Below are positions 1-5,907 of a stretch of DNA of 7,815 bases, in pieces (position 1 is the stretch's first letter; each line of letters opens with the position of its first letter). The notes under the pieces were generated by a model, which saw nothing but the letters and a program-made list of their open reading frames with translations, ran no database searches and was not told the DNA's origin. The position numbers and the translations under genes are program-made. Source of the stretch: an uncultured Oscillospiraceae bacterium (lineage in GTDB: Bacteria; Bacillota; Clostridia; Oscillospirales; Oscillospiraceae); contig CALWYA010000065.1 of the NCBI GenBank assembly GCA_944385645.1, positions 1 through 7,815 on the forward strand, in the 5' to 3' direction.

Positions 1-1835
1 TGTCCCGGCGCACCAAGAACAACCCCGCCCTCATCGGCGAGCCGGGGGTGGGCAAGACGGCGGTGGCCGAGGGGCTGGCCCTGGCCATTGCCAACGGCCG
101 GGTGCCCGCCCACCTGCTGGGCCGGCGGGTGTGCGCCCTGGACCTGTGCGCCATGGTGGCGGGCACCAAGTACCGGGGGGAGTTCGAGGACAAGCTGCGC
201 CACATCCTCCAGGAGGTGCGCCGGGCGGGCAACGTGATCCTGTTCATCGACGAGCTGCACACCATCGTGGGGGCGGGCTCGGCGGAGGGGGCCATCGACG
301 CGGCCAACATCCTCAAGCCCGCCCTGTCCCGAGGGGAGCTGCAGGTCATCGGGGCCACCACCCTCGACGAGTACCGGAAGTATATCGAGAAGGACGCCGC
401 CCTGGAGCGGCGGTTTCAGCCCGTCACCGTCCGGGAGCCCACCCGGGAGCAGACCCTGGCCATCCTCCGGGGGCTGCGGGGCCGCTATGAGGCCCACCAC
501 CACCTGACCATCACCGACGAGGCCCTGGAGGCGGCGGTGGACCTGTCGGTGCGCTATCTGCCCCAGCGGTTCCTCCCGGACAAGGCCATCGACCTGGTGG
601 ACGAGGCGGCGGCTCAGGCCAGGCTGGCTGGCCGGACCCCGCCCCTGGAGCTGCGGCAGCTGGAGGAGCGGGTGACCCAGACGGGGCGGCAGCTGGCCGA
701 GGCGGTGCGCCGCCAGGACTTTGAACAGGCGGCCATGCTGCGCAACGTGGAGCGGGACTTCCGACAGGAGCTGGACCGGGACCGGCGGGCCTGGGAGGCC
801 GGCCTGGGCCGGCCCACGGTGGAGCCCGCCCACATCCAGGCGGTGCTGTCCCAGTGGACGGGGGTGCCCGTCGGCGACCCGGACGAGGCGGACCGGAAGG
901 CCCTGGCCGGTCTGGAGGAGGCCCTGCGCCGGGAGCTGCTGGGCCAGGACAGGGCGGTGGAGGCGGTGGCCCGGGCCATCCGCCGGGGGCGGCTGGGCCT
1001 GAAGGACCCCCGACGGCCGGTGGGCTGCTTTTTGCTGCTGGGCCCCAGCGGGGTGGGCAAAACCCAGCTGTGCCGCACCCTGGCCCGCGCTCTCTTCGGC
1101 CGGGAGGAGGCCCTGCTGCGCTTTGATATGTCCGAGTACCAGGAGGCCCACGCGGTCTCCCGGCTCATCGGCTCGCCCCCCGGCTATGTGGGCCACGAGG
1201 AGGGGGGCCAGCTCACCGAGCGGGTGCGGCGGGCGCCCTGGTCGGTGGTGCTGCTGGACGAGCTGGAGAAGGCCCACCGGGACATCTGGTCCGTCCTCCT
1301 CCAGGTGATGGAGGAGGGGGTGCTCACCGACGCCCAGGGCCGGCGGACCGACTTCCGGAACACGGTGCTGGTGATGACCTCCAACCTGGGGGCGGCCCAC
1401 TTCCGACCCAGCAGGCGGCTGGGCTTTACAGGAAATGAGGAACAAGAGCGGGAGGAGACGGAGAAGGCGGTGCTGGCCGAGGCCAGGGCGGCCTTCGCCC
1501 CGGAGTTCCTCAACCGGCTGGACGCCCTGCTGGTGTTCCACCCCCTGGGGGAGGACACCCTGCGGGCCATCACCCGGCAGCTGCTGGGGGAGACCCGGGG
1601 GCGGCTGGAGAAGCTGGGCGTCGCCCTGGAGGCGGAGGAGGAGGCGGTGGACCTGCTGGCCAGACAGGGGAGCGGCCGGGAGTACGGCGCCCGTCCCCTG
1701 CGCCGGGCCATCGCCGCCCAGGTGGAGGACCCGGCCGCCGACCTGCTGCTGTCCGGGACAGTGAAGCGGGGGGACACCCTGCGGCTGACTGCCCGGGAGG
1801 GGCAGGTAAGGGTGGAATTAGGAGTTAGGAATTAG
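1..1835 (+). CDS. clpC: ClpC-type AAA+ unfoldase, 3' part (5' end outside window)
   Basis: This is a Clp/Hsp100 ATPase, which unfolds proteins as a hexamer in the cytoplasm and feeds them to ClpP. The frame is open from the window edge, so the N-terminal domain is outside; 610 residues are visible (numbered from the codon at 3). The first AAA+ module has Walker A GEPGVGKT (12-19) and Walker B acidic pair DE (83-84). A short middle region with a UVR-like helix (about 235-258) stands where ClpB would have a long coiled coil, which favours ClpC/ClpE over ClpB. The second module has Walker A GPSGVGKT (347-354), DE (419-420), an arginine in FLNRLD (505) and sensor-2 GAR (562-564). The tripeptide LGF (473-475) matches the ClpP-docking loop. 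The last five residues and the TAG stop are supplied by a heptamer repeat array. Family is very secure; the ClpC subtype is likely, but the N-domain cannot be checked. Confidence 0.88.
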   Translation, partial: SRRTKNNPALIGEPGVGKTAVAEGLALAIANGRVPAHLLGRRVCALDLCAMVAGTKYRGEFEDKLRHILQEVRRAGNVILFIDELHTIVGAGSAEGAIDAANILKPALSRGELQVIGATTLDEYRKYIEKDAALERRFQPVTVREPTREQTLAILRGLRGRYEAHHHLTITDEALEAAVDLSVRYLPQRFLPDKAIDLVDEAAAQARLAGRTPPLELRQLEERVTQTGRQLAEAVRRQDFEQAAMLRNVERDFRQELDRDRRAWEAGLGRPTVEPAHIQAVLSQWTGVPVGDPDEADRKALAGLEEALRRELLGQDRAVEAVARAIRRGRLGLKDPRRPVGCFLLLGPSGVGKTQLCRTLARALFGREEALLRFDMSEYQEAHAVSRLIGSPPGYVGHEEGGQLTERVRRAPWSVVLLDELEKAHRDIWSVLLQVMEEGVLTDAQGRRTDFRNTVLVMTSNLGAAHFRPSRRLGFTGNEEQEREETEKAVLAEARAAFAPEFLNRLDALLVFHPLGEDTLRAITRQLLGETRGRLEKLGVALEAEEEAVDLLARQGSGREYGARPLRRAIAAQVEDPAADLLLSGTVKRGDTLRLTAREGQVRVELGVRN

Positions 1836-1883
1836 GAGTTAGGAGTTAGGAATTAGGAGTTAGGAATTAGGAGTTAGGAGTTG
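1814..1883. repeat. Ten tandem 7-bp repeats (GGAGTTA / GGAATTA)
   Basis: Ten contiguous heptamers run from 1814 to 1883. Six are GGAGTTA-type (the last ends in G instead of A) and four are GGAATTA units, in the order A G A G G A G A G G, where A is GGAATTA. The array begins inside the 3' end of the Clp ATPase gene and provides its stop codon. Each unit carries TAG on the + strand and TAA on the - strand. Since 7 is not a multiple of 3, the array stops all six reading frames within about 21 bp. Heptamer arrays of this general kind are known from other bacteria, for example the short tandem repeats of filamentous cyanobacteria. No function is assigned. Confidence 0.95.
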
Positions 1884-1886
1884 ACA

Positions 1887-1914
1887 GAGTGGAGAGTGAA
1901 GAGTGGAGAGTGAA
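1887..1914. repeat. 14-bp perfect tandem duplication, itself made of 7-bp units
   Basis: The 14-mer GAGTGGAGAGTGAA occurs twice without a break (1887-1900 and 1901-1914). It divides into heptamers GAGTGGA and GAGTGAA, so the same 7-bp period as the preceding array continues with a different sequence. Only two bases (1885-1886) break the phase if the first array is read in the GAGTT register. Confidence 0.9.
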
Positions 1915-1924
1915 GATCCCGGCG

Positions 1925-1954
1925 AAAAACCGGGGCGCGGCTCTGCCGCGCCCC
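1925..1954 (-). terminator. Intrinsic terminator of the DUF1538/PII operon
   Basis: A perfect 10-bp G+C stem (1932-1941 with 1945-1954) has a 3-nt loop. Read on the - strand it is followed by GG and then five T (complement of 1925-1929). It lies 30 bp past the stop codon of the PII-like gene. On the + strand no T run follows, so it is at best a weak terminator for the converging Clp gene. Confidence 0.82.
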
Positions 1955-1983
1955 AGGGCTTTGGTTGCTTCATAGAACATTCC

Positions 1984-2658
1984 TCAGATGCGCACGACCT
2001 CCTCCACCGGCAGGGAGCACTGGATGACCTGGGCCTCCGAGCGCAGGCCGTGCGCGGCATTGACGGCCTCCATGATGGCCCCCCGCTGTTCGGTGGGCAC
2101 CAGGATGGCCAGGATCTCCCGCTCCTCCTGGAGCTGGGTGTCATAGGCCTGCTCCAGGTCCTCCAGTCCGGCCAGCCGGGCCTTGACCACGGTGCCCCCC
2201 CGGGCCCCGTGGGCCCGGGCGGTGGCCATCACGTCGTCGGTGCTGCCCCGGCTGCAGGTGATCAGGATCAGGCTGTTCTCGGTGCGCTCCATATCGGCGT
2301 CCTCCTTTTCATGGGGTTTGATGTTGTCGGCCAGATAGGCGGCCAGGTTGGCCGCCAGACTGCTCACCCCCGACATGGGCAGGGAGAAGACCAGGCCGCT
2401 GCCCTTGACGGACCGGCGCAGGTCGCTGTCCAGGGCCCGGAGCAGCCGCCGGGCGGCGCTGGCGGCGGCGCAGCTGAGGACCAGGTCCTTCTCGCTGGAG
2501 CCCAGCCCCAGGATGTCCATGATCTCCGAGGTGGCGGTGCCCCGGCCGGCGCACTGGAGGTGGAGGGTGACGAAGTTCTTTCGGTACAGCTTCTCCAGGG
2601 CGGCCCCCTGGCCCCGCTCCACGATGGAGACGATCAGTTTTGTGGGTTCCATTTCCAT
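1984..2658 (-). CDS. Tandem PII-like (GlnB-fold) signalling protein
   Basis: This is a soluble 224-residue protein with two PII-like halves. The halves match in three places: LIVSIVERG (8-16) with LILITCSRG (130-138), EKDLVLS (56-62) with EREILAIL (179-186), and GLVFSLP (88-94) with QVIQCSLP (210-217). PII proteins are trimers of about 110 residues that bind nucleotides or other small ligands and dock on transporters or enzymes through a flexible T-loop. Here the first half keeps a GRGT-SE segment (38-45) and the second keeps GARGGT (151-156), but neither half has both. The gene follows the DUF1538 transporter gene by 9 bp and is surely cotranscribed with it, so its likely partner is that membrane protein. 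The ATG at 2658 lies only 2 nt from a GGGAGG site, so the ATG at 2652 (Met3) may be the true start. The PII-like call rests on motif matching by eye; target and ligand are unknown. Confidence 0.78.
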   Translation of the reverse strand: MEMEPTKLIVSIVERGQGAALEKLYRKNFVTLHLQCAGRGTATSEIMDILGLGSSEKDLVLSCAAASAARRLLRALDSDLRRSVKGSGLVFSLPMSGVSSLAANLAAYLADNIKPHEKEDADMERTENSLILITCSRGSTDDVMATARAHGARGGTVVKARLAGLEDLEQAYDTQLQEEREILAILVPTEQRGAIMEAVNAAHGLRSEAQVIQCSLPVEEVVRI

Positions 2659-2660
2659 CG

Positions 2661-2666
2661 CCTCCC
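2661..2666 (-). promoter_or_regulatory. Ribosome binding site GGGAGG between the two operon genes
   Basis: GGGAGG lies just before the upstream gene's stop codon is cleared. Spacing is 2 nt to the ATG at 2658 and 8 nt to the ATG at 2652. The second spacing is normal, which favours the shorter 222-residue product. Confidence 0.6.
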
Positions 2667-2667
2667 G

Positions 2668-4188
2668 TCAATCGAAATAGAGGACGGTGTCCTCCACCCG
2701 GTCCATGTGATAGCGCAGCCGCCGGCGGGCCAGCTGGTGGCGGACCACGGTGGACAGGCCCATGATCTGGATGGTCACCAGGGGGGTCATGGCCACCATG
2801 GCCACGATGCCGAAGGCGTCGGTCATCATGTTGCCCCCCACCGCTTGACAGGCCCCCTGGGCGAAGGGGAGCAGGAAGGTGGCGGTCATGGGTCCGCTGG
2901 CCACGCCGCCCGAGTCAAAGGCGATGCCGGTGAAGATGCTGGGCACGAAGAAGGACAGGCCCAGGGCAATGGCATAGCCGGGGACCAGCAGCCAGAAGAT
3001 GTTCAGCCCGGAGAGCACCCGCACCATGGCCAGGCCCACCGACACGCACACCCCCACGGACAGGGCGATCCCCATGGCCTTGTGGGAGATGGCGCCGTTG
3101 GACACCTCCTCCACCTGCCGGGTGAGGACGGCCACGGCGGGCTCCGCCTTGACGATGTAATAGCCGATGAGCATGCCGATGGGCACCAGCAGCCACTTCT
3201 GGGCGCCGGAGGCCACCGTGGCCCCGATGAACTGGCCCGCGGGCATGAAGCCCACGTTGACCCCGCACAGGAACAGGACCAGGCCCAGATAGGTGTAGAT
3301 CAGGCCGGCCCCCACCCGGAGCAGCTGGTTGCCCTTGAACCACCGGGAGATCATCTGAAAGACCAGGAAGATGCCGGCGATGGGCAGCAGGGCCAGAGCC
3401 ACCTCCCCGAAGTAGTCGGGGAGGGCCTCCCAGAAGTAGTGGGCGGCTTGGGCGGTGGTGTCCACCTGGGGGATGAGGGTCTGGGAGGAGGTGGCCTCCT
3501 CCGGCCGGTACAGGATGCCCAGCAGCAGCACCGACAGGATGGGCCCGATGGAGCACAGGGAGACCAGGCCGAAGCTGTCGCTGGCGGAGTTCTTGTCGCT
3601 GCGGCTGGAGGCCACCCCCAGGCCCAGGGCCATGATGAAGGGGACGGTGATGGGTCCGGTGGTGACGCCCCCCGAGTCGAAGGAGACGGGGATGAAGTTG
3701 CCCGGGGCGAAGGCGGCCAGGGCAAAGACGAGGAGATAGAAGATCAGCAGCAGCCGGCGCAGGGGGATGCCCAGCCTGACCCGCTGGGTGGCCACCACCA
3801 GGAAGAAGCCCACCCCCACCGCCACGGTGAGGATCAGCACCAGGTTGTCGATGGAGGGCACCTGTTCGGCCAGCACCTGCAGGTCGGGCTCGGCCACGGT
3901 GGACAGCACCCCCAGCAGGAAGTACACCAGCACGGGCACCAGGGTCCGGCGGCTCTGGCTGAGGACGCCGCCCATGCCCTCCCCCATGGGGGTCATGGAC
4001 ATCTCCACCCCCAGGGTGAACAGGCCCATCCCCCCCACCAGCAAGATGGCCCCGAACAGGAACAGGACCAGGGTGCCCGGCGCCAGGGGGGCGATGGTGA
4101 TGGATAACAAAAAAACTATGGCCGTGATGGGCAGAACGGCGGCCATGGACTCCCGGGTTTTCTCCCGGAGCTGTTTGTTCAGGTGCAA
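2668..4188 (-). CDS. DUF1538 membrane protein with two fused repeats, putative cation/proton antiporter
   Basis: This is a very hydrophobic 506-residue integral membrane protein with roughly 12-14 possible membrane segments. It has a clear internal duplication: FDSGGVTTGP (170-179) matches FDSGGVASGP (424-433), AEPDLQVL (99-106) matches AEPAVAVL (348-355), and DSFGLVSL (204-211) matches DAFGIVAM (457-464). These are hallmarks of DUF1538, here as two copies in one chain. DUF1538 proteins UmpA and UmpB of a Halomonas species have, from memory, been reported as a two-subunit Na+(Li+,K+)/H+ antiporter; this protein could be the single-chain equivalent. Acidic residues in the repeated FDSGG segments are candidate ion or proton sites (inference). 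The TTG start at 4188 is chosen because AAGGAG sits 6 nt upstream. The gene is first in an operon with a tandem PII-like protein. The family call is good; the transport activity is inferred. Confidence 0.82.
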   Translation of the reverse strand: MHLNKQLREKTRESMAAVLPITAIVFLLSITIAPLAPGTLVLFLFGAILLVGGMGLFTLGVEMSMTPMGEGMGGVLSQSRRTLVPVLVYFLLGVLSTVAEPDLQVLAEQVPSIDNLVLILTVAVGVGFFLVVATQRVRLGIPLRRLLLIFYLLVFALAAFAPGNFIPVSFDSGGVTTGPITVPFIMALGLGVASSRSDKNSASDSFGLVSLCSIGPILSVLLLGILYRPEEATSSQTLIPQVDTTAQAAHYFWEALPDYFGEVALALLPIAGIFLVFQMISRWFKGNQLLRVGAGLIYTYLGLVLFLCGVNVGFMPAGQFIGATVASGAQKWLLVPIGMLIGYYIVKAEPAVAVLTRQVEEVSNGAISHKAMGIALSVGVCVSVGLAMVRVLSGLNIFWLLVPGYAIALGLSFFVPSIFTGIAFDSGGVASGPMTATFLLPFAQGACQAVGGNMMTDAFGIVAMVAMTPLVTIQIMGLSTVVRHQLARRRLRYHMDRVEDTVLYFD

Positions 4189-4327
4189 GATCGTCTCCTT
4201 TCTCCAGTGGGCGGGCGCGGTCCGCGCCGGGCCGCTCCAAATCTCTTTGGATTCCCTCGTCCCGCCAGGGCGGGAGAATCCAAAAAACTTCAGAGGGCCG
4301 GGCGCGCGGTTGGATTGGATTTATCCT
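4189..4327 (-). promoter_or_regulatory. Structured 5' leader of the DUF1538/PII operon
   Basis: From the predicted transcription start near 4327 to the TTG start there are about 138 nt without a convincing ORF. On the - strand they can fold into a bulged hairpin (4269-4283 with 4247-4266: 8 bp plus 7 bp with a 5-nt bulge), a small hairpin (4237-4241 with 4246-4250), and a G+C hairpin close to the ribosome site (4224-4228 with 4214-4218). The small hairpin and the bulged hairpin share bases 4247-4250, so they exclude each other. CCGCGC at 4304-4309 could instead pair with GCGCGG at 4222-4227. No known riboswitch class is recognised by eye. No T-run terminator is seen, so any control would be at translation. 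Confidence 0.4.
4195..4200 (-). promoter_or_regulatory. Ribosome binding site AAGGAG for a TTG start
   Basis: AAGGAG with a 6-nt spacer precedes TTG at 4186-4188. The next in-frame Met is residue 15, with no comparable site, so TTG is the best start for the DUF1538 protein. Confidence 0.75.
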
Positions 4328-4333
4328 ATGAAT

Positions 4334-4363
4334 AGTATAACAGGAATAGAATACCCGTGTCAA
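4334..4363 (-). promoter_or_regulatory. Sigma-A promoter of the DUF1538/PII operon
   Basis: On the - strand TTGACA (4358-4363) and TATACT (4334-4339) are separated by 18 bp; TTATAC with a 17-bp spacer is an equal alternative. The surrounding AT-rich DNA contrasts with the G+C-rich genes. The predicted start of transcription is near 4327. Confidence 0.85.
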
Positions 4364-4385
4364 ATGAATGGAGAAGTATTGATGA

Positions 4386-4413
4386 AATCTTAACATCATG
4401 TCGCCGAATCTTA
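4386..4413. repeat. Direct repeat AATCTTA x2, 21 bp apart, upstream of the promoter
   Basis: AATCTTA occurs at 4386-4392 and 4407-4413 (TAAGATT on the transcribed strand). The copies are two helical turns apart and about 60 and 80 bp upstream of the predicted start. This position would suit an activator binding site. The stretch is AT-rich, so chance is possible. Confidence 0.35.
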
Positions 4414-4472
4414 CCATTGTTTGAAAGGGAGAGGAGCGACGGCCCCTTTGCGCCCCGGTGCGGCGGGCCGCG

Positions 4473-4522
4473 CAAAAGAATAAGCCGGGCGGCGTGGAAC
4501 CCGTGGGGGCCACGCCGCCCGG
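4473..4522 (-). terminator. Intrinsic terminator of the marR-aldehyde dehydrogenase operon
   Basis: A perfect 13-bp stem pairs 4510-4522 with 4485-4497 around a 12-nt loop. On the - strand it is followed by the T-rich tract CTTATTCTTTT. It begins 4 bp after the aldehyde dehydrogenase stop codon and separates the two operons. Confidence 0.9.
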
Positions 4523-4526
4523 ACCG

Positions 4527-5897
4527 CTATCGCAGAAACAGGCGGATGAGCGTTTCCTTCCAGGAGGTGTAGGGGGGATACCGGAAGGGCGGGTCGAACC
4601 AGGTGCCCTTGACCACCACGCTCTTGCGGTGGGAGAAGGTGTCGAAGCTGGCCCTGCCGTGATAGCTGCCCATGCCGCTGTCCCCCACTCCGCCGAAGGG
4701 CAGACGGCTGGAGGCCAGGTGGATCACGGTGTCGTTGATACAGCCGCCCCCGAAGGGGACCCGCTCCAAAAAGAGCCGCCGGGCGGCCCGGTCCTGGGAG
4801 AAGAGGTAGAGGGCCAGGGGGTGGGGCCGGCGGTTGATGAAGTCGGCGGCCTCCTGAAGGCGGTCGAAGGTCAGAACGGGGAGGAGGGGGCCGAAGATCT
4901 CCTCCTCCATCACCGGGTCGTCGGGAGAGACCCCGTCCAGAATGGTGGGCTGGATTTTCAGGGTCTCCGGGTCGCCTGTTCCGCCGCAGACCACCTTGTT
5001 CGGGTCGATGAGGCCCATCACCCGGTCGAAGTGCCGCCGGTTGACCATGCGCACATAGCCCCGGTTGTCCAGGGGTTCGGTCCCGTACAGGGCGGCCATC
5101 CAGCGCCGGATGCGGGCGATCAGCTCGTCCTTGATCCGCCGGTCCGCCAGCACATAGTCGGGGGCCACGCAGGTCTGGCCGCAGTTGAGGAGCTTGCCGA
5201 AGACCAGCCGCTTGGCGGCCAGGTCCAGCCTGGCGGTGGCGTCCACCACGCAGGGGCTCTTGCCCCCCAGCTCCAGGGTCACCGGGGTCAGATGGGCGGC
5301 GGCGGCCGCCATGACCTGTCGGCCGACCTGGGCGCCCCCGGTGAAGAAGATATAGTCGAATTTCTCGGCCAGCAGCGCCCGGCTCACCTCCGGGTCGCCC
5401 TCCACCACGCAGACCAGCTCCGGCGGGAAGCAGCTGGCCAGCAGCTCCCGCAGCACCGCCGACGAGGCGGGGGCGTGCTCCGAGGGCTTCAGGATGCAAC
5501 AGTTGCCCGCCGCCAGTGCCCCGACGAGGGGCTCCAGAGAGAGGAGAAAGGGGTAGTTCCAGGGGGAGAGGATCAGCACCACGCCCCGGGGCTCGGCCAG
5601 CGTGAAGCTTTTCCCGGGAAACTGGGCCAGGGGCGTGAGGCGGCCCTGGGGCCGCATCCACTGGGCCAGATGGCGGCGGACGGCGCGCAGCTCGGCCAGC
5701 GTCATGCCCACCTCGCACAGATAGCTCTCGGCGGGGGACTTGTTCAGGTCGGACGCCAGAGCGGCGTCGATCCGGTCTTCCCATGACAAAAGGGCCCGGC
5801 GCAGCTTGTCCAGAGCTGCCTGCCGGGCCTCGGCGGGAAGGGTGGCCCCTGTCTGAAACCAGGTCCGCTGGGCGCGGACCAGAGCCGGAATGTCCAT
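4527..5897 (-). CDS. Class 3 (ALDH3-type) NAD(P)-dependent aldehyde dehydrogenase
   Basis: The enzyme oxidises aldehydes to carboxylates with NAD(P)+ through a cysteine thiohemiacetal. At 456 residues it has the short length of ALDH3-type enzymes such as B. subtilis YwdH, rather than the roughly 490-500 of most other classes. Visible catalytic elements are Asn114 in SPWNYP, Glu209 in LELGGKSP, the FFTGG cofactor loop (184-188), nucleophile Cys243 in NCGQTC, and EEIFGP (332-337). The SYHGRASFDTFSH segment (411-423) is characteristic of the class 3 C-terminus. No hydrophobic C-terminal anchor is seen, so it should be cytoplasmic. The ATG at 5897 begins 10 bp after the marR stop, with only a weak GGGG ribosome site, suggesting translational coupling. 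The cotranscribed MarR regulator implies induction by an aldehyde or related electrophile. The physiological substrate cannot be told from sequence. Confidence 0.93.
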   Translation of the reverse strand: MDIPALVRAQRTWFQTGATLPAEARQAALDKLRRALLSWEDRIDAALASDLNKSPAESYLCEVGMTLAELRAVRRHLAQWMRPQGRLTPLAQFPGKSFTLAEPRGVVLILSPWNYPFLLSLEPLVGALAAGNCCILKPSEHAPASSAVLRELLASCFPPELVCVVEGDPEVSRALLAEKFDYIFFTGGAQVGRQVMAAAAAHLTPVTLELGGKSPCVVDATARLDLAAKRLVFGKLLNCGQTCVAPDYVLADRRIKDELIARIRRWMAALYGTEPLDNRGYVRMVNRRHFDRVMGLIDPNKVVCGGTGDPETLKIQPTILDGVSPDDPVMEEEIFGPLLPVLTFDRLQEAADFINRRPHPLALYLFSQDRAARRLFLERVPFGGGCINDTVIHLASSRLPFGGVGDSGMGSYHGRASFDTFSHRKSVVVKGTWFDPPFRYPPYTSWKETLIRLFLR

Positions 5898-5907
5898 GGG
5901 AGCCCCG

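Noticed and set aside
1184..1777. Open frame of 197 codons on the - strand inside the Clp gene
   Set aside because: Ser/Arg-rich antisense shadow of a fully conserved AAA+ module.
1814..1914. CRISPR-like array
   Set aside because: The repeats are contiguous 7-bp units without spacers, so this is a tandem repeat, not a CRISPR.
1918..1935. Second hairpin CCCGG / CCGGG next to the operon terminator
   Set aside because: Only 5 bp and it competes with the much stronger 10-bp terminator stem; no separate role is apparent.
1903..4107. Open frame of 734 codons on the + strand
   Set aside because: It lies antisense to the PII-like and DUF1538 genes. Its protein is His/Gly/Gln-rich low-complexity sequence with no family motifs. 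It is a by-product of G+C-rich codon use in the real genes, which have promoter, ribosome sites and terminator.
4247..4283. Terminator or attenuator in the DUF1538 leader
   Set aside because: The hairpin is real on paper but no T-run follows it on the transcribed strand; the run of T precedes the stem instead.
2915..4513. Open frame of 532 codons on the - strand
   Set aside because: It is out of frame with the DUF1538 protein and is a Pro/Gly/Arg/His-rich shadow; it also crosses the promoter and the end of the upstream terminator.
4411..5784. Open frame of 457 codons on the - strand overlapping the aldehyde dehydrogenase
   Set aside because: Wrong frame, Arg/Gly/Pro-rich, no motif, and it runs through the operon's terminator.
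4458..5786. Open frame of 442 codons on the + strand
   Set aside because: It is antisense to the aldehyde dehydrogenase, which has all catalytic motifs. The frame also starts across the terminator at 4473-4522.
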